A stretch of DNA of 64,000 nt from Amycolatopsis sp. CA-230715 (GCF_018736145.1 NZ_CP059997.1:3719501-3783500), one strand, 5' to 3'; positions 39,784 to 48,273 are shown, counted from the stretch's first letter. Made by a program: numbers and translations. Notes: generated by a model not told the origin, from the sequence alone.

Positions 39784-40842
39784 TCAGCCGCGGTGGCGAA
39801 TCCGAAAGCGACCGGGTTCCGCCGCGTCGCGCTCGGCGACCTGGACCGGCGCCCAGGTCCATTGCCGGACGCCGATGCCAGGCGCGCGCGAGAACCGGAT
39901 TCGCCCGCGGGTTCCTTCGACCTCGACGTGCGCCCAGGATTCGGCGATACGAGCCCGGTCCGCGCCGTGCGAACGCAGTATGGAGGCGAGGACGGTGATC
40001 GTGTCATAGCCCTCGAACGCGACGAAGGAGGGCACTCCACCCAACCGTTCGCGAAGTGCGTTCTCGACGCGTGCGCCGACCGGCTCGAGGATCTCGGGCA
40101 GATAGCGCAGAAACGGGATCCCCGCACCCCATTCGCCGAACTCCGGTTGCCCGGCGGGGGCGCCGATCATGGTCCCGGCCAGGCGCGGGTCCTGGCGGAC
40201 CGACCGGACGAGGGACAGCGCCGGGTCCGGATGGCCGACGAGAAGCAGGAGCGCTGTCGCACGAGTGCCGACGAGTTCGTCACACACGACCGCGGGCTCG
40301 CCCAGCTCGAGTTCGATGACGGTGCCGCCGCGCGGCGCGAGGTGCTCCCGCAGGATTCGCGTCCCGGACGCCCAGTAGACGCTCGGCTGGGCCGCGACCG
40401 CGATCCGGCGGTGGCCCGCGCCGAGGAGGAAGTCCGCGTAGATCCGCCAGCCGTGGGACTGCGCCGGGGCGAGGCGCGCGACCCACTCCGTCGGCTGGTC
40501 GGTGAGCGCGTCGAGCACCGCCGACGAGCAGAGGAACGGCAGGCCGAGAACGTCGGCCCTGGTGGCGGCGGCGCGAGCGACCACGCTGTGGTACTCCCCC
40601 GCCAAGGCGGCCACGCCGAGCCGGGCCAGTTCGTCGACGGCCGCCACGGCCCGCCGCGGATCGGCCGCGGTGTCCCGGACCACCAGCTCCAGTGGCCGTC
40701 CGGCGATCCCGCCGGTGTCGTTGACCTCCGACGCGGCCAGTTCGAGCCCGGCGAGCAGGTTCCGGCCCGCCTCGACCCAGCCGGGCTTGGTCAGCGGAAC
40801 GAGCGCGCCGATCCGGACCGGATCGGAGGATGACGTACTCAC
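39784..40842 (-). CDS. LivK-like ligand-binding protein without signal peptide
   Basis: A 352-residue protein of the type 1 periplasmic-binding fold: VRIGALVPLTKPGWVEAGRNLLAGLELAASEVNDTGGIAGRPLELVVRDTAADPRRAVAAVDEL is the branched-chain amino-acid receptor pattern, and FEGYDTITVLASIL matches the second lobe. Unlike transported receptors it has no signal peptide or lipobox, so it should stay in the cytosol and may act as a ligand sensor. The GTG lies only 2 nt beyond the 3' end of a tRNA-Glu on the same strand, so it may be read through from the tRNA promoter. No permease or ATPase gene is adjacent. Confidence 0.78.
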   Translation of the reverse strand: MSTSSSDPVRIGALVPLTKPGWVEAGRNLLAGLELAASEVNDTGGIAGRPLELVVRDTAADPRRAVAAVDELARLGVAALAGEYHSVVARAAATRADVLGLPFLCSSAVLDALTDQPTEWVARLAPAQSHGWRIYADFLLGAGHRRIAVAAQPSVYWASGTRILREHLAPRGGTVIELELGEPAVVCDELVGTRATALLLLVGHPDPALSLVRSVRQDPRLAGTMIGAPAGQPEFGEWGAGIPFLRYLPEILEPVGARVENALRERLGGVPSFVAFEGYDTITVLASILRSHGADRARIAESWAHVEVEGTRGRIRFSRAPGIGVRQWTWAPVQVAERDAAEPGRFRIRHRG

Positions 40843-40843
40843 G

Positions 40844-40915
40844 CAACGCGTGCGGGGATCGAACCCGCGCCTCCGGGCCGAGAACCCGGTGTCCGTACCG
40901 CTGGACCGACGCGCC
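40844..40915 (-). tRNA. tRNA-Glu (CTC), divergent
   Basis: A full cloverleaf can be drawn on the minus strand: acceptor GGCGCGT/ACGCGTT with two G-T pairs at the top, D-stem GTCC/GGAC with GG in the loop, anticodon stem CCGGG/CCCGG with loop TTCTCGG (anticodon CTC), short variable loop AGGC, T-stem GCGGG/CCCGC with loop TTCGATC, discriminator G and no encoded CCA. Position 8 is C rather than T. The acceptor differs from typical actinobacterial tRNA-Glu, so this may be a special or decaying copy. Confidence 0.75.
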
Positions 40916-40971
40916 TGGACCGCCGACCTTCTCAGGCCTGAATCGGAAAACCGGCGGCATCGCGCATGAGA

Positions 40972-41607
40972 TCAGACGGCGTCGGCGCGGTTCAAGCGCT
41001 TTTCCCGCGCCGCGGCCAATCCGTCCAAAATGACCTTGACACCGAGTTCGAACAGATCTTCGTCGGAAAGCCTGCCGAACGCGGGGGCCACAGTGGACAG
41101 ACAGGGGTAGTCGGCGAGCCGGTCGGTGAACGCCTTGGTCTCCGCGGGATCCGGCTCGCCGTCGGCGACGGAGGTGAGCACGTGCGCGGCGAGCAGGCGG
41201 GAGATGCCCGCGGTCTCGTCGGCGGAAAACCCGGCGCCGAGCAGGATCCGGACCGTGGTCTCGACATGCCCGAGCCGGTTCGGTCCCACCGGCGGCCGTT
41301 CCCGCAGCAGCGTGGCGGCGTCCCGGTGGGTGAGAACGAGCGCGCGGAACTGGCGGAGCCCGCTCGCGAGCTGCTCGCGCCACGGTGCGCTCTCGTCGAT
41401 GTCGAAGGCGTCCGCGCAGATCGCCTCCGCCACCAGGTCCAGCAGCTCGGCCTTGTTCTTCACGTGCCAGTACAGCGTCGGCGACTGGACTCCGAGCTTC
41501 GCGGCCAGCCTGCGCGTGCTCAGCTCGGCGAGGCCGACCTCGTCCAGCAGTTCGACGGCGGCTTCGGTGATGCGGTGCTGGTCGAGCCGGGGCTTGCGGC
41601 CTTCCAT
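40972..41607 (-). CDS. TetR family regulator (TetR_C class)
   Basis: A 211-residue protein: RLDQHRITEAAVELLDEVGLAELSTRRLAAKLGVQSPTLYWHVKNKAELLDLVAEAI is the HTH of the TetR(A/B)-like group, where TLYWHVKNK is characteristic. The C-terminal domain (PWREQLASGLRQFRALVLTHRDAATLLRERPPVGPN) fits the tetracycline-repressor C-domain class. The ATG lies 7 nt after TAGGGT. The gene sits 17 bp after the glycolipid-binding-family gene on the same strand, so a read-through operon is possible. Confidence 0.88.
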   Translation of the reverse strand: MEGRKPRLDQHRITEAAVELLDEVGLAELSTRRLAAKLGVQSPTLYWHVKNKAELLDLVAEAICADAFDIDESAPWREQLASGLRQFRALVLTHRDAATLLRERPPVGPNRLGHVETTVRILLGAGFSADETAGISRLLAAHVLTSVADGEPDPAETKAFTDRLADYPCLSTVAPAFGRLSDEDLFELGVKVILDGLAAAREKRLNRADAV

Positions 41608-41624
41608 CCGCCCGACCCTACTCG

Positions 41625-42191
41625 TCACGCGGCGCGCACGGCGATCCCGGGATAGTCCAGCACGAGACCCGATTCGTCGTAGCTGAGGCGGGTCTCGAAG
41701 TCGAACGCGGGCGCGCGGTAGTCGTAGCCGAGCCCGTCGGCGCGGTAGGTCTGCGCGAGCGATGTCACACCCAGGTCCAGCGCGCGGACGTAGGCGGCGG
41801 GAGCTTCGGCCGACGCGCCGTCGGCGAGGCCGAGGCGGTGCACCGGCAGCGCGTTCGTCACCGCGGAGGATTCCAGGTCCACGTCGAGGCAGCCGTCGAG
41901 CTCCGGCGCGGGCACGCCGTCGACGGTCCAGCGGCCTTTCCCGTCCGCTTCGAGCATCCGCGTCTCGGACTGGCCTTTGGCGCGCCCGCGAACGTGCGCT
42001 CGCCGCGTCGCCCAGTTCGCGTCGACGGTGATCACGTAGTCGACGATCCAGGTCTGCCCGTCCTCGACCGCCGTGGTGCACCCCTTGAAGCGCCAGCCCT
42101 CGTCGAGCGGGTGGAAGTAGACGACTTCGAAACCGTCGCGAAGACCCTGGTGCCGCCACGCCGCGGTGGGCGGAAGAGAAGAGAACCCCAT
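41625..42191 (-). CDS. putative glycolipid-binding family protein
   Basis: A 188-residue protein: AAWRHQGLRDGFEVVYFHPLDEGWRFKGCTTAVEDGQTWIVDYVITVDANW, then ADGKGRWTVDGVPAPELDGCLDVDLESSAVTNALPVHRLGL and a C-terminal YDYRAPAFDFETRLSYDESGLVLDYPGI. This is the pattern of the family named putative glycolipid-binding (DUF1089), whose biochemical function is unproven. It is divergent from a TetR gene, with a dyad in the 57 bp between the two starts. Confidence 0.85.
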   Translation of the reverse strand: MGFSSLPPTAAWRHQGLRDGFEVVYFHPLDEGWRFKGCTTAVEDGQTWIVDYVITVDANWATRRAHVRGRAKGQSETRMLEADGKGRWTVDGVPAPELDGCLDVDLESSAVTNALPVHRLGLADGASAEAPAAYVRALDLGVTSLAQTYRADGLGYDYRAPAFDFETRLSYDESGLVLDYPGIAVRAA

Positions 42192-42218
42192 GCGGGGAGG
42201 CTTCCAGAACGATGTCGT

Positions 42219-42240
42219 CCTAACAAGACTGGCTGTTAAG
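42219..42240. promoter_or_regulatory. operator-like dyad between glycolipid-binding and TetR genes
   Basis: CCTAACA and TGTTAAG form imperfect 7 bp arms (one mismatch) around an 8 bp centre, overlapping the TetR -10 TAAGCT (42237-42242). The GTG of the TetR gene follows 6 nt later. Autorepression, and joint control of the divergent gene, is likely. Confidence 0.55.
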
Positions 42241-42248
42241 CTCGGCGG

Positions 42249-42905
42249 GTGACGGAAAAACTGGGACTGCGCGAGCGCAAGAAGTTGCGCACGCGGGAAA
42301 CGGTGGCGGGCGTCGCGCTGCGGATGTTCCTGGACTCCGGTTTCGACAACGTCTCGGTCGCCGAGATCGCCGAAGCGGCGGACGTGTCGAAGATGACGGT
42401 CTTCAACTACTTCCCCGCCAAGGAAGACCTCGTCATGCACCACATCGCCGACCACGCCGATGAATACGCGCGCGTGATCACCGACAGGCCGGCGAAACAG
42501 GCCCCGCTCGAAGCGTTGCGCGAGCACTTCCTCGCCGCGCTCGCCGCGCACGACCCGAGCACGGGCCTCTCCGACAGCGAGCAGTTCCTCGCCTTCACCA
42601 AGATGGTGTTCGCCACGCCCACGCTCCTCATGCGGGTAAGCGCGCAGTCCACGAACCAGGAAGCGACCCTGACCGCCGCTTTCGCCGAAGCACTGGGCAC
42701 CGCCGAGGACGACATCGTGCCCTACCTCGCCGCGCGCCAGGTGGTGGCGACCCTGCAGGCACTGGGCTGGCGCAACACCGAGCGCATGCTCGCCGGCGAG
42801 CGCGCGGCGGACGTGCACGAAACCGCCGCCGCCGAAGCGGACGCCGCCTTCGACCTCCTCGCCCGCGGCCTCGTCCACACCGGACTGGCGAAGCGCCGCC
42901 GCTAA
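42249..42905 (+). CDS. TetR family regulator
   Basis: A 218-residue protein: LRERKKLRTRETVAGVALRMFLDSGFDNVSVAEIAEAADVSKMTVFNYFPAKEDLVMHHIADH is a TetR HTH with the VFNYFPAKEDL wording frequent in streptomycete and amycolatopsis pump or lipid regulators. The C-terminal part has LLMRVSAQSTNQEATLTAAFAEALG. GTG start in a leaderless context. It is divergent from the glycolipid-binding-family gene and is the last typical high-GC gene before the AT-richer block. Confidence 0.87.
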   Translation: MTEKLGLRERKKLRTRETVAGVALRMFLDSGFDNVSVAEIAEAADVSKMTVFNYFPAKEDLVMHHIADHADEYARVITDRPAKQAPLEALREHFLAALAAHDPSTGLSDSEQFLAFTKMVFATPTLLMRVSAQSTNQEATLTAAFAEALGTAEDDIVPYLAARQVVATLQALGWRNTERMLAGERAADVHETAAAEADAAFDLLARGLVHTGLAKRRR

Positions 42906-42961
42906 CCAATGGGTTGAAGCACACGACAACACAACGTCGCAAGACAGTTGAAGATAAACGA

Positions 42962-42987
42962 AGGCCCCCGTCCGTCGACAGGGGCCT
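42962..42987. terminator. hairpin terminator after TetR gene
   Basis: AGGCCCC (42962-42968) and GGGGCCT (42981-42987) make a perfect 7 bp stem with a 12 nt loop, 57 bp behind the TetR stop. There is no U-tract, as is common in actinobacteria. It marks the border to the AT-richer block. Confidence 0.6.
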
Positions 42988-43043
42988 CCTACTGTAGGCG
43001 TTTCGTTAGAAAGTTTTCCTCTAAGATCAGCGAAGATGGACGC

Positions 43044-43211
43044 ATGAAAGGTATTCGACGGCGCGATGCGACGTTGAAAAACTGGTGTCAGTCGAAGTTA
43101 AGGCACTTCGCTGAAATCGACCCATGGGGTTGCCCTGAGATTACAACCCATAAGATGTCGGAACCAACCTCACCCCGGCCTAAGAGCAAGATCACACGAC
43201 ACTTATCCTAA
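43044..43211 (+). CDS. doubtful 55-residue ORF
   Basis: MKGIRRRDATLKNWCQSKLR and a polar tail ending ITRHLS, 55 codons. A short ORF in AT-richer DNA with a weak upstream purine stretch (GAAGATGG). Basic and Trp-containing, no family recognised. It may be chance. Confidence 0.2.
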   Translation: MKGIRRRDATLKNWCQSKLRHFAEIDPWGCPEITTHKMSEPTSPRPKSKITRHLS

Positions 43212-43324
43212 CAATACTCCTCTTTCCAGCACATTAAGAGCCAGAACAAGAGTTCAGTCCATCAACCACTATACCTAAACGAGCAATTGTGCATTTAAAT
43301 ATAATATGAACTATGAATATGAAC

Positions 43325-43636
43325 TTAAAAGAATTGAAGAACTGTTACTTCATTGCTATCAACATTCTTCCTAGTGAGAACCTGACCACCATTGCTCCAG
43401 ACTTCTTCTAAGTAAGCATACACTTGAAGTGCACGGTTAATGGTATCCGTCTTGCTGTCGCCGGTCAATCCAGTCGCCTTTTCGAGAGCGCGTGATGCAC
43501 GAGGGGCAAGATTCACGGTTACTCGTTCAAGACCTCCACCACCTCCTCCTTTATTTTCCGGAGGTTGCTTGACAGTGCCAGAATCCGCACCGGCTCGCTC
43601 GGCAATATCATCCTGCACCACTCCACGACGACTCAT
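43325..43636 (-). CDS. ribbon-helix-helix-like small protein
   Basis: A 103-residue protein. The N-terminal 35 residues are polar and end in a glycine run (KGGGGGG). LERVTVNLAPRASRALEKATGLTGDSKTDTINRALQVYAYLEEVW then has the RHH layout: a short beta strand with alternating residues (RVTVNL) and two helices with the SKTDTINRALQVY wording of actinobacterial CopG-like proteins. It could be a DNA-binding antitoxin or a plasmid-type regulator; no toxin gene is adjacent. GC content is below that of the host genes. Confidence 0.65.
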   Translation of the reverse strand: MSRRGVVQDDIAERAGADSGTVKQPPENKGGGGGGLERVTVNLAPRASRALEKATGLTGDSKTDTINRALQVYAYLEEVWSNGGQVLTRKNVDSNEVTVLQFF

Positions 43637-44600
43637 ATCCGCTACCTTTCATTGACGGAATCGACGACTTCCCCAGAGTCATCGAACTCCTTGAGAATTC
43701 ACCCTCCCGACAAGACGCCCCGATCATCTATCACGAAAGGGATGGACCGCCCGGAAAGCAACCTCGATAACTTTGCCGCAGTCAGCAAAGAAAGGCGCTC
43801 GACGCCTGGGTGCCCGTCGACCATGCACCAGGCTGATCGCTTCCACTCGATGGACACTCAAGTCCTAGCTTGCCTGTTATTCGATTATCAGTCAGTATCG
43901 ACCACCACGAAGATCAACTTGCGACGCCAGCTTCGCCTCGTTGACTTCTCAGTAGCTACATCTAACGTCCTACACCCGTCACTTGTCAAGTCAAAATACA
44001 GTCAAAACCTGCACTGTAGCTGTGATTCAACACTGACTGATAGCTGACATGACTACATCCTAACTTGCTACCACTGCCCCATACGGGTTGGACTATCGCA
44101 CACCGTCAGTAATCGAGCACTCTACGCGTTCCGTTGGACACTGTGCGTAGCCGACAGCAAGGGAAGGCGGCCGGAGAAGCGACACCGAGCGCACGCAGGG
44201 GTGCCGATCACGCCTGCGCAATCTTCTAGCTATCCGCGATCATAAAGGCAAAACCAGCTGAACAAGTGACTTACATGAGTCTTATTCATGTCCTGAATCG
44301 CATACGTCCCGGTCTTGAAAGTCGACCAGTACGCCATGGCCCACCCCTGGCGATCACACTCGGACGAAGCGAGCTCATCGCCGATGCACGGCACGTCAGA
44401 TAAAAACAGTACGCGCGTTATTCAGTCTTCTTGCATCACACGTACGGTTCTCGACTGGTTCTTGCGCATACGGGTGGTAAGCTCCGCTCAGGCCGGCGAC
44501 GAGGTGTTCCCGCTTGGCCAACATGTTTCGAGAGCAGGGCGGATGACGATGGGTCGGCCTGCTCGTTCAATGATTCAGAAGGAAAGGCAGGACACCAACC

Positions 44601-44963
44601 ATGGCGGCTGATGAGGTGGCCAAACGAACGGAACTGAACGGGCTTCCCTCAGACCGTGGGACGCATGCGTGCCCACGCGAAGGCGAACGGTTCAAGATCG
44701 ATGCGGCTGGCGAGCTCGCCATGGGCGGTCCGCACGGTGTCAGGGGGCGGGTACAGCTGACGGCAGAAGCTCCCGCGGAAGGCAAGTTCGGTAGCTCCGT
44801 GGGGGCGGCAATGCGAGTAATGATCGCTGCGGTAACAGGTGTTGCGGTAGCTGCGGTTCTCGCCATCGCCGCGGCTCCTGGCTGGGTGATCGGTCTCGCC
44901 AGCGTCTCGACCATCCTTGTCGTTGTGCTGGCATTGTTCTTGCTAAACCCGCGTGAGAAGTAG
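44601..44963 (+). CDS. small two-TM protein
   Basis: A 120-residue protein: a polar N-terminus (residues 1-68) followed by two hydrophobic helices, about residues 72-90 (VMIAAVTGVAVAAVLAIAA) and 93-114 (GWVIGLASVSTILVVVLALFLL), ending PREK in the cytosol. GGAAAGG lies upstream of the ATG at a somewhat long distance. No family recognised. It is the only ORF with protein-like composition in the second half of the AT-richer block. Confidence 0.5.
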   Translation: MAADEVAKRTELNGLPSDRGTHACPREGERFKIDAAGELAMGGPHGVRGRVQLTAEAPAEGKFGSSVGAAMRVMIAAVTGVAVAAVLAIAAAPGWVIGLASVSTILVVVLALFLLNPREK

Positions 44964-45448
44964 CAATCCGACTCCTCCTCGGCATTGGCGGCGGGGCCAG
45001 CCCAAACGGCAGCTCCCCCGTCAATCTTTTCCGTCAACCCGTTGCTATCGCTGCAGCGATCATGCTGCACTGAGCTTGCCACTAGCGATCGACACTTCAG
45101 CGAGATTTGCGACAGTGGTTCGATATCTGCACGTGTGGACCGCACGAATTATCGGGCTCGATGACCTCAGAAGCCAGCACATGAGCTGAGCGCGAAATAG
45201 GAGACTAGCCTTCGCACGCCCGCGCCCCCGTTCACCAGCGCCCAGCCGATCTCCGCATACGAATCAGTGACGCAAACCTTCTGACAAACTTGTTCGGCCC
45301 GAGTGGAGAGACACGTTCTGATCCCCAAAAGGACCAGTCACTGCTCGGCCCTGCGTAGTCACGACTTCGCAATGGGGTCTAATCTTGTACTCGGCACAAT
45401 TTTATGTCAAGGTTGTCCCGTAGTTGCGACAGAACTGGGGGCAAGCTG

Positions 45449-46249
45449 GTGATCAACGGACAGTCCGGCGGCGGCACCGGAGAAGAACTCGTTTTCCTGC
45501 ACGGCGGCTCGGGTAGCTGGGAGCTGGGCACGGAGCTGTTCGAGCAGCTACCACCGGAAGTGCGCTGGTGGGGCGTCGACCTGCCGGGCCACGGCGACTC
45601 CTCGTGGACAGGGCGCTACGCCCTCGAAGACGCCGCCGACGAAATCGCCGCGTGGGCGAGCGCGAACCTCACCAGCCCTGCCTGGTGGTACGGCCATTCC
45701 TACGGCGGACAGGTCGCGGTGGCCCTGGCGGGCAGGCATCCCGAGCTGGCGCGGGGGCTCGTCATCGGGGACACGCCGCTGGCGCTGCCCAGCATGCTGG
45801 CGCTGTTCGAGCGCACCGGCGACCGCATGCGCACCTGGCGGAACTGGTGCGGCCGCCCGGAACCGGAACTGCTGGCACTGCTCGGCAACGAGCCCGCCGG
45901 CGACCGGACCATGGCCGAAATGCTCGGCCACGACCACCCCTACCTGCGGCGGATGGCGGCCGCACTGCACCGGCACGACCCCGCTTTCCTCGACGCGACC
46001 GCCGACCACACCCGCGAGACCTACCGCGGCCTCGACCACATCGCGACCTGGCTGAGCCGAGTGCGCGGCCCGGTCACACTGCTGCGGGCGGACCCGGCCG
46101 TGTTCGCCCTGTCGGACGACACCGACGCGGCACTCGTTCGCGAACACGCCCGCGACGGCCACGTCCGGACGCTGCCGGGTGCCGGACACGGGCTGCAGAA
46201 CTTCGCCCCGAAACTCGTCGCGGATACCCTCGCCGAACTGATTCGGTGA
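45449..46249 (+). CDS. alpha/beta hydrolase, short N-terminus
   Basis: A 266-residue hydrolase. ELVFLHGGSGSWELG holds the oxyanion loop, GVDLPGHGDSSW the second strand, WYGHSYGGQVAVALAG the nucleophile Ser and GAGHGLQNF the His. It probably acts as an esterase or C-C hydrolase; substrate unknown. Only about ten residues precede the first core strand, fewer than usual, and the AT-richer block ends here, so the original start may have been replaced. GTG 45449 has GGGGG 7 nt upstream; ATG 45404 is the alternative. The next gene follows after 10 bp. Confidence 0.75.
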   Translation: MINGQSGGGTGEELVFLHGGSGSWELGTELFEQLPPEVRWWGVDLPGHGDSSWTGRYALEDAADEIAAWASANLTSPAWWYGHSYGGQVAVALAGRHPELARGLVIGDTPLALPSMLALFERTGDRMRTWRNWCGRPEPELLALLGNEPAGDRTMAEMLGHDHPYLRRMAAALHRHDPAFLDATADHTRETYRGLDHIATWLSRVRGPVTLLRADPAVFALSDDTDAALVREHARDGHVRTLPGAGHGLQNFAPKLVADTLAELIR

Positions 46250-46259
46250 GGGGAGTTTC

Positions 46260-46955
46260 GTGACGCAGCAACGTACTTGGCTGGACGTGCCGTTTCCGGA
46301 AAAGGACGAGGCGAAGGCGCTCGGCGCGCGGTGGGATCCCGCGGCGAAGCGCTGGTACGCGCCGAGGCCGGGGATGGCGGGGCTGGCGCGGTGGGCGGCG
46401 CGCCCGGATGTGCCCGATCTGTTGCCGGGTGAGGATCGCGCGTTCGGGTCGGGCCTGTTCGTCGATCTCGTCCCGAGTTCGTGCTGGTTCACCAACGTGC
46501 GCTACTGCGTTTCGGTCCAGGACTGGGAACGGCTGCGCCGGATGCTGGTCGCCCGCGCCCGGCAGCGCTGCGAGATCTGCGGGCGCGGCGAGGACCGTGA
46601 CACGCAACGCTGGTTGGAGGCGCACGAACGCTGGTCGTACGACCGGCCCACGCGAACCCAGACGCTGCGGCGGTTGATCCTGCTGTGCGGCGACTGCCAC
46701 CGCACCACCCACTACGGCCTCGCCCAAGTCCGCGGGCAGGAAGCGGCCGCGTTCGACCACCTGCGAGCGGTGACCGGCCTGAACGCGGCCGCTGCGCACG
46801 AACACGTCCGGGAGGCGTTCGCCGTGTGGCGGCGGCGGTCGCGGCTCTCGTGGTCGCTGGACCTGACGATGCTCACCGACGCGGGCATCACCCTCGCCAC
46901 GCCACCCGAAGCGGACCGGCGCGGCGGTATCGCCGAGCAGGAACTCCGTCGCTAA
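46260..46955 (+). CDS. DUF5710-HNH-like zinc protein
   Basis: A 231-residue protein. Residues 6-40 (TWLDVPFPEKDEAKALGARWDPAAKRWYAPRPG) are a DUF5710 module, seen at the N-terminus of primases, topoisomerases and nucleases. Residues 100-160 carry an HNH-like zinc site: CEICGRG, LEAHERW and LILLCGDCHRTTHYG, with the two Cys pairs and the His residues of the fold. A role as a nuclease is likely from the family, unproven here. GGGGAG precedes the GTG. Confidence 0.75.
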   Translation: MTQQRTWLDVPFPEKDEAKALGARWDPAAKRWYAPRPGMAGLARWAARPDVPDLLPGEDRAFGSGLFVDLVPSSCWFTNVRYCVSVQDWERLRRMLVARARQRCEICGRGEDRDTQRWLEAHERWSYDRPTRTQTLRRLILLCGDCHRTTHYGLAQVRGQEAAAFDHLRAVTGLNAAAAHEHVREAFAVWRRRSRLSWSLDLTMLTDAGITLATPPEADRRGGIAEQELRR

Positions 46956-46957
46956 GT

Positions 46958-47488
46958 TCACCCGCCGCGACGCACCCATTGCCGGACAGCGGTGGAACGC
47001 AGGATCGCAAAACAGGCCAGCACGCAGACCACGACGACGCCGACGCCGGTCCAGGCCAACCCGGCGCCCCACAACGGTCCCAGCGAAACGCCCTCGTCGT
47101 AGTGCGGGCGGGCGGCCTCCGGCACCGTCGCGGCGAACTTGTCCACCAGCTGCTGGATCCGCTGCTGCTCGGCAGCGGACACCCCGTCCGCGCCGAGATC
47201 CTTGGCGAGCCCGGCCACCTGGTCGTTCTGCTCGTCGGTGAACCCGGGAAACCGCGCCCTGGCGTCCCCCGCCCCGACACCGTGCAGCGCGCAGGACAGG
47301 GCGTCACCGGTGGCCACGTCGAAGGCCTGCGCACCCGAGCCGCATTCGGCACCGGGATGGGAAAACTGGACGACATAGGTGTTGTCGGCCGCGCGCTGCT
47401 CCGCGAACCCGATCAAAATCGAGACAGCCGCGACCGCGCCCAGCCCGATGGCAACGACCACGGCGAGTGTCAGCAGCGAAATCCGCAT
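46958..47488 (-). CDS. membrane protein with two TM helices
   Basis: A 176-residue protein. An N-terminal helix (residues 3-24, ISLLTLAVVVAIGLGAVAAVSIL) and a C-terminal helix (about 146-168, GLAWTGVGVVVVCVLACFAIL) flank a probable extracytoplasmic domain with two cysteines (ECGSGAQ, ALSCALHG) and Asp/Glu-rich helices. It ends RQWVRRGG. No family recognised. It is convergent with the DUF5710-HNH gene, 2 bp apart. Confidence 0.65.
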   Translation of the reverse strand: MRISLLTLAVVVAIGLGAVAAVSILIGFAEQRAADNTYVVQFSHPGAECGSGAQAFDVATGDALSCALHGVGAGDARARFPGFTDEQNDQVAGLAKDLGADGVSAAEQQRIQQLVDKFAATVPEAARPHYDEGVSLGPLWGAGLAWTGVGVVVVCVLACFAILRSTAVRQWVRRGG

Positions 47489-47546
47489 CCCCGGATTGTC
47501 ACCGCGCTCGTCCGGGATCGGTCCCCAGCAACCGGCTCGCCAGCGG

Positions 47547-47909
47547 TCAAGCCGATGCGTACTCGTCCCGATCGACCGCGCTGATCGACACGATCTCTTC
47601 GTGATCACCAAACCCGGCGACCACGCGCAATCTTCCGCCCAGAGCAGCGATGTAGCGCTGCAGGGTTTCGACCTCCATCTGGGCGGGGTCACCCTTTTCG
47701 ATGGCACTCACGCGCGGTTGCTTGACCCCCATGCGTTCAGCGACCTGCGTCTGGCTCAGCCCTACGCGTTCGCGCAATTCGCTCAACCGGTACCCAAGTA
47801 CGTATGCGTGAGTACGCGCACTGGCTTCGGACCGCGCCGCCTGCAGGTCACGGTCAGCTTCCTGATCGATCTCGCGCTTTCGCGCCTTTACGTCCTTCCA
47901 ATCAGCCAT
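47547..47909 (-). CDS. HigA-like XRE antitoxin
   Basis: A 120-residue protein. LGYRLSELRERVGLSQTQVAERMGVKQPRVSAIEKGDP is a complete XRE helix-turn-helix (residues 39-76), followed by METLQRYIAALGGRLRVVAGFGD. This is the antitoxin type that follows a RelE/HigB-like toxin gene. The ATG overlaps the toxin stop by 8 bp. It should neutralise the toxin and bind the shared operator upstream of the toxin gene. Confidence 0.88.
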   Translation of the reverse strand: MADWKDVKARKREIDQEADRDLQAARSEASARTHAYVLGYRLSELRERVGLSQTQVAERMGVKQPRVSAIEKGDPAQMEVETLQRYIAALGGRLRVVAGFGDHEEIVSISAVDRDEYASA

Positions 47910-48273
47910 CGTCGACCTCCGCTGCGGCGGTATGCGCCTCGTATCGTTCTTCAGCTAGTGGTATCGCTTTTCGATACCATTTTTCCCACTGCCCTTCCTT
48001 GTTTCCCGCGACAAGGAGGGCCGCGCAGCGTCGAGGATCGAACACGAAAAGTATGCGAACCTCCGATGTCCCCGTCGACGCTGGCCGAAGTTCCTTCATG
48101 TTGTGGATGCGCGAGCCCTTGATGCGGTCCGCCAGCGGCCTTCCGAGCGAAGGCCCTTCCTCCGCGAGGAGATCGATTGCGTGTTCCACCAGATCCGCGC
48201 TGTCCGGATCCTCTTGAACCAACTCCAGGAACCAGGCGGTCACCTCGGGGTGCAGCTGGATCTCCCAGGCCAT
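47902..48273 (-). CDS. RelE/HigB-like toxin
   Basis: A 123-residue protein of the phage-derived Gp49/HigB-like type: WEIQLHPEVTAWFLELVQEDPDSADLVEHAIDLLAEEGPSLGRPLADRIKGSRIHNMKELRP, then VRILFVFDPRRCAALLVAGNKEGQWEKWYRKAIPLAEERY. The late GNK-W-WY-K-IP-AE-RY segment is the family hallmark. Such toxins cleave mRNA on the ribosome. Toxin-first order with overlapping antitoxin is usual for HigBA. A strong dyad covers its promoter. Confidence 0.9.
   Translation of the reverse strand: MAWEIQLHPEVTAWFLELVQEDPDSADLVEHAIDLLAEEGPSLGRPLADRIKGSRIHNMKELRPASTGTSEVRILFVFDPRRCAALLVAGNKEGQWEKWYRKAIPLAEERYEAHTAAAEVDDG

Larger units (their letters stand above)
42988..45403. other. AT-richer, gene-poor block of likely foreign origin
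   Basis: About 2.4 kb with visibly lower GC (near half) than either flank. I support only two genes inside it (43325-43636 and 44601-44963) plus a doubtful ORF at 43044. The stretches 43637-44600 and 44964-45403 show many stop codons in all frames, no RNA gene and no repeat that I could find. They look like decayed mobile DNA. The return to high GC near 45404 lies at the start of a hydrolase gene whose N-terminus is unusually short. Confidence 0.6.

Noticed and set aside
43565..44047. 160-codon plus-strand ORF in the AT-richer block
   Set aside because: Opens opposite the RHH-like gene, lacks a ribosome site and its sequence shows no protein-like pattern.
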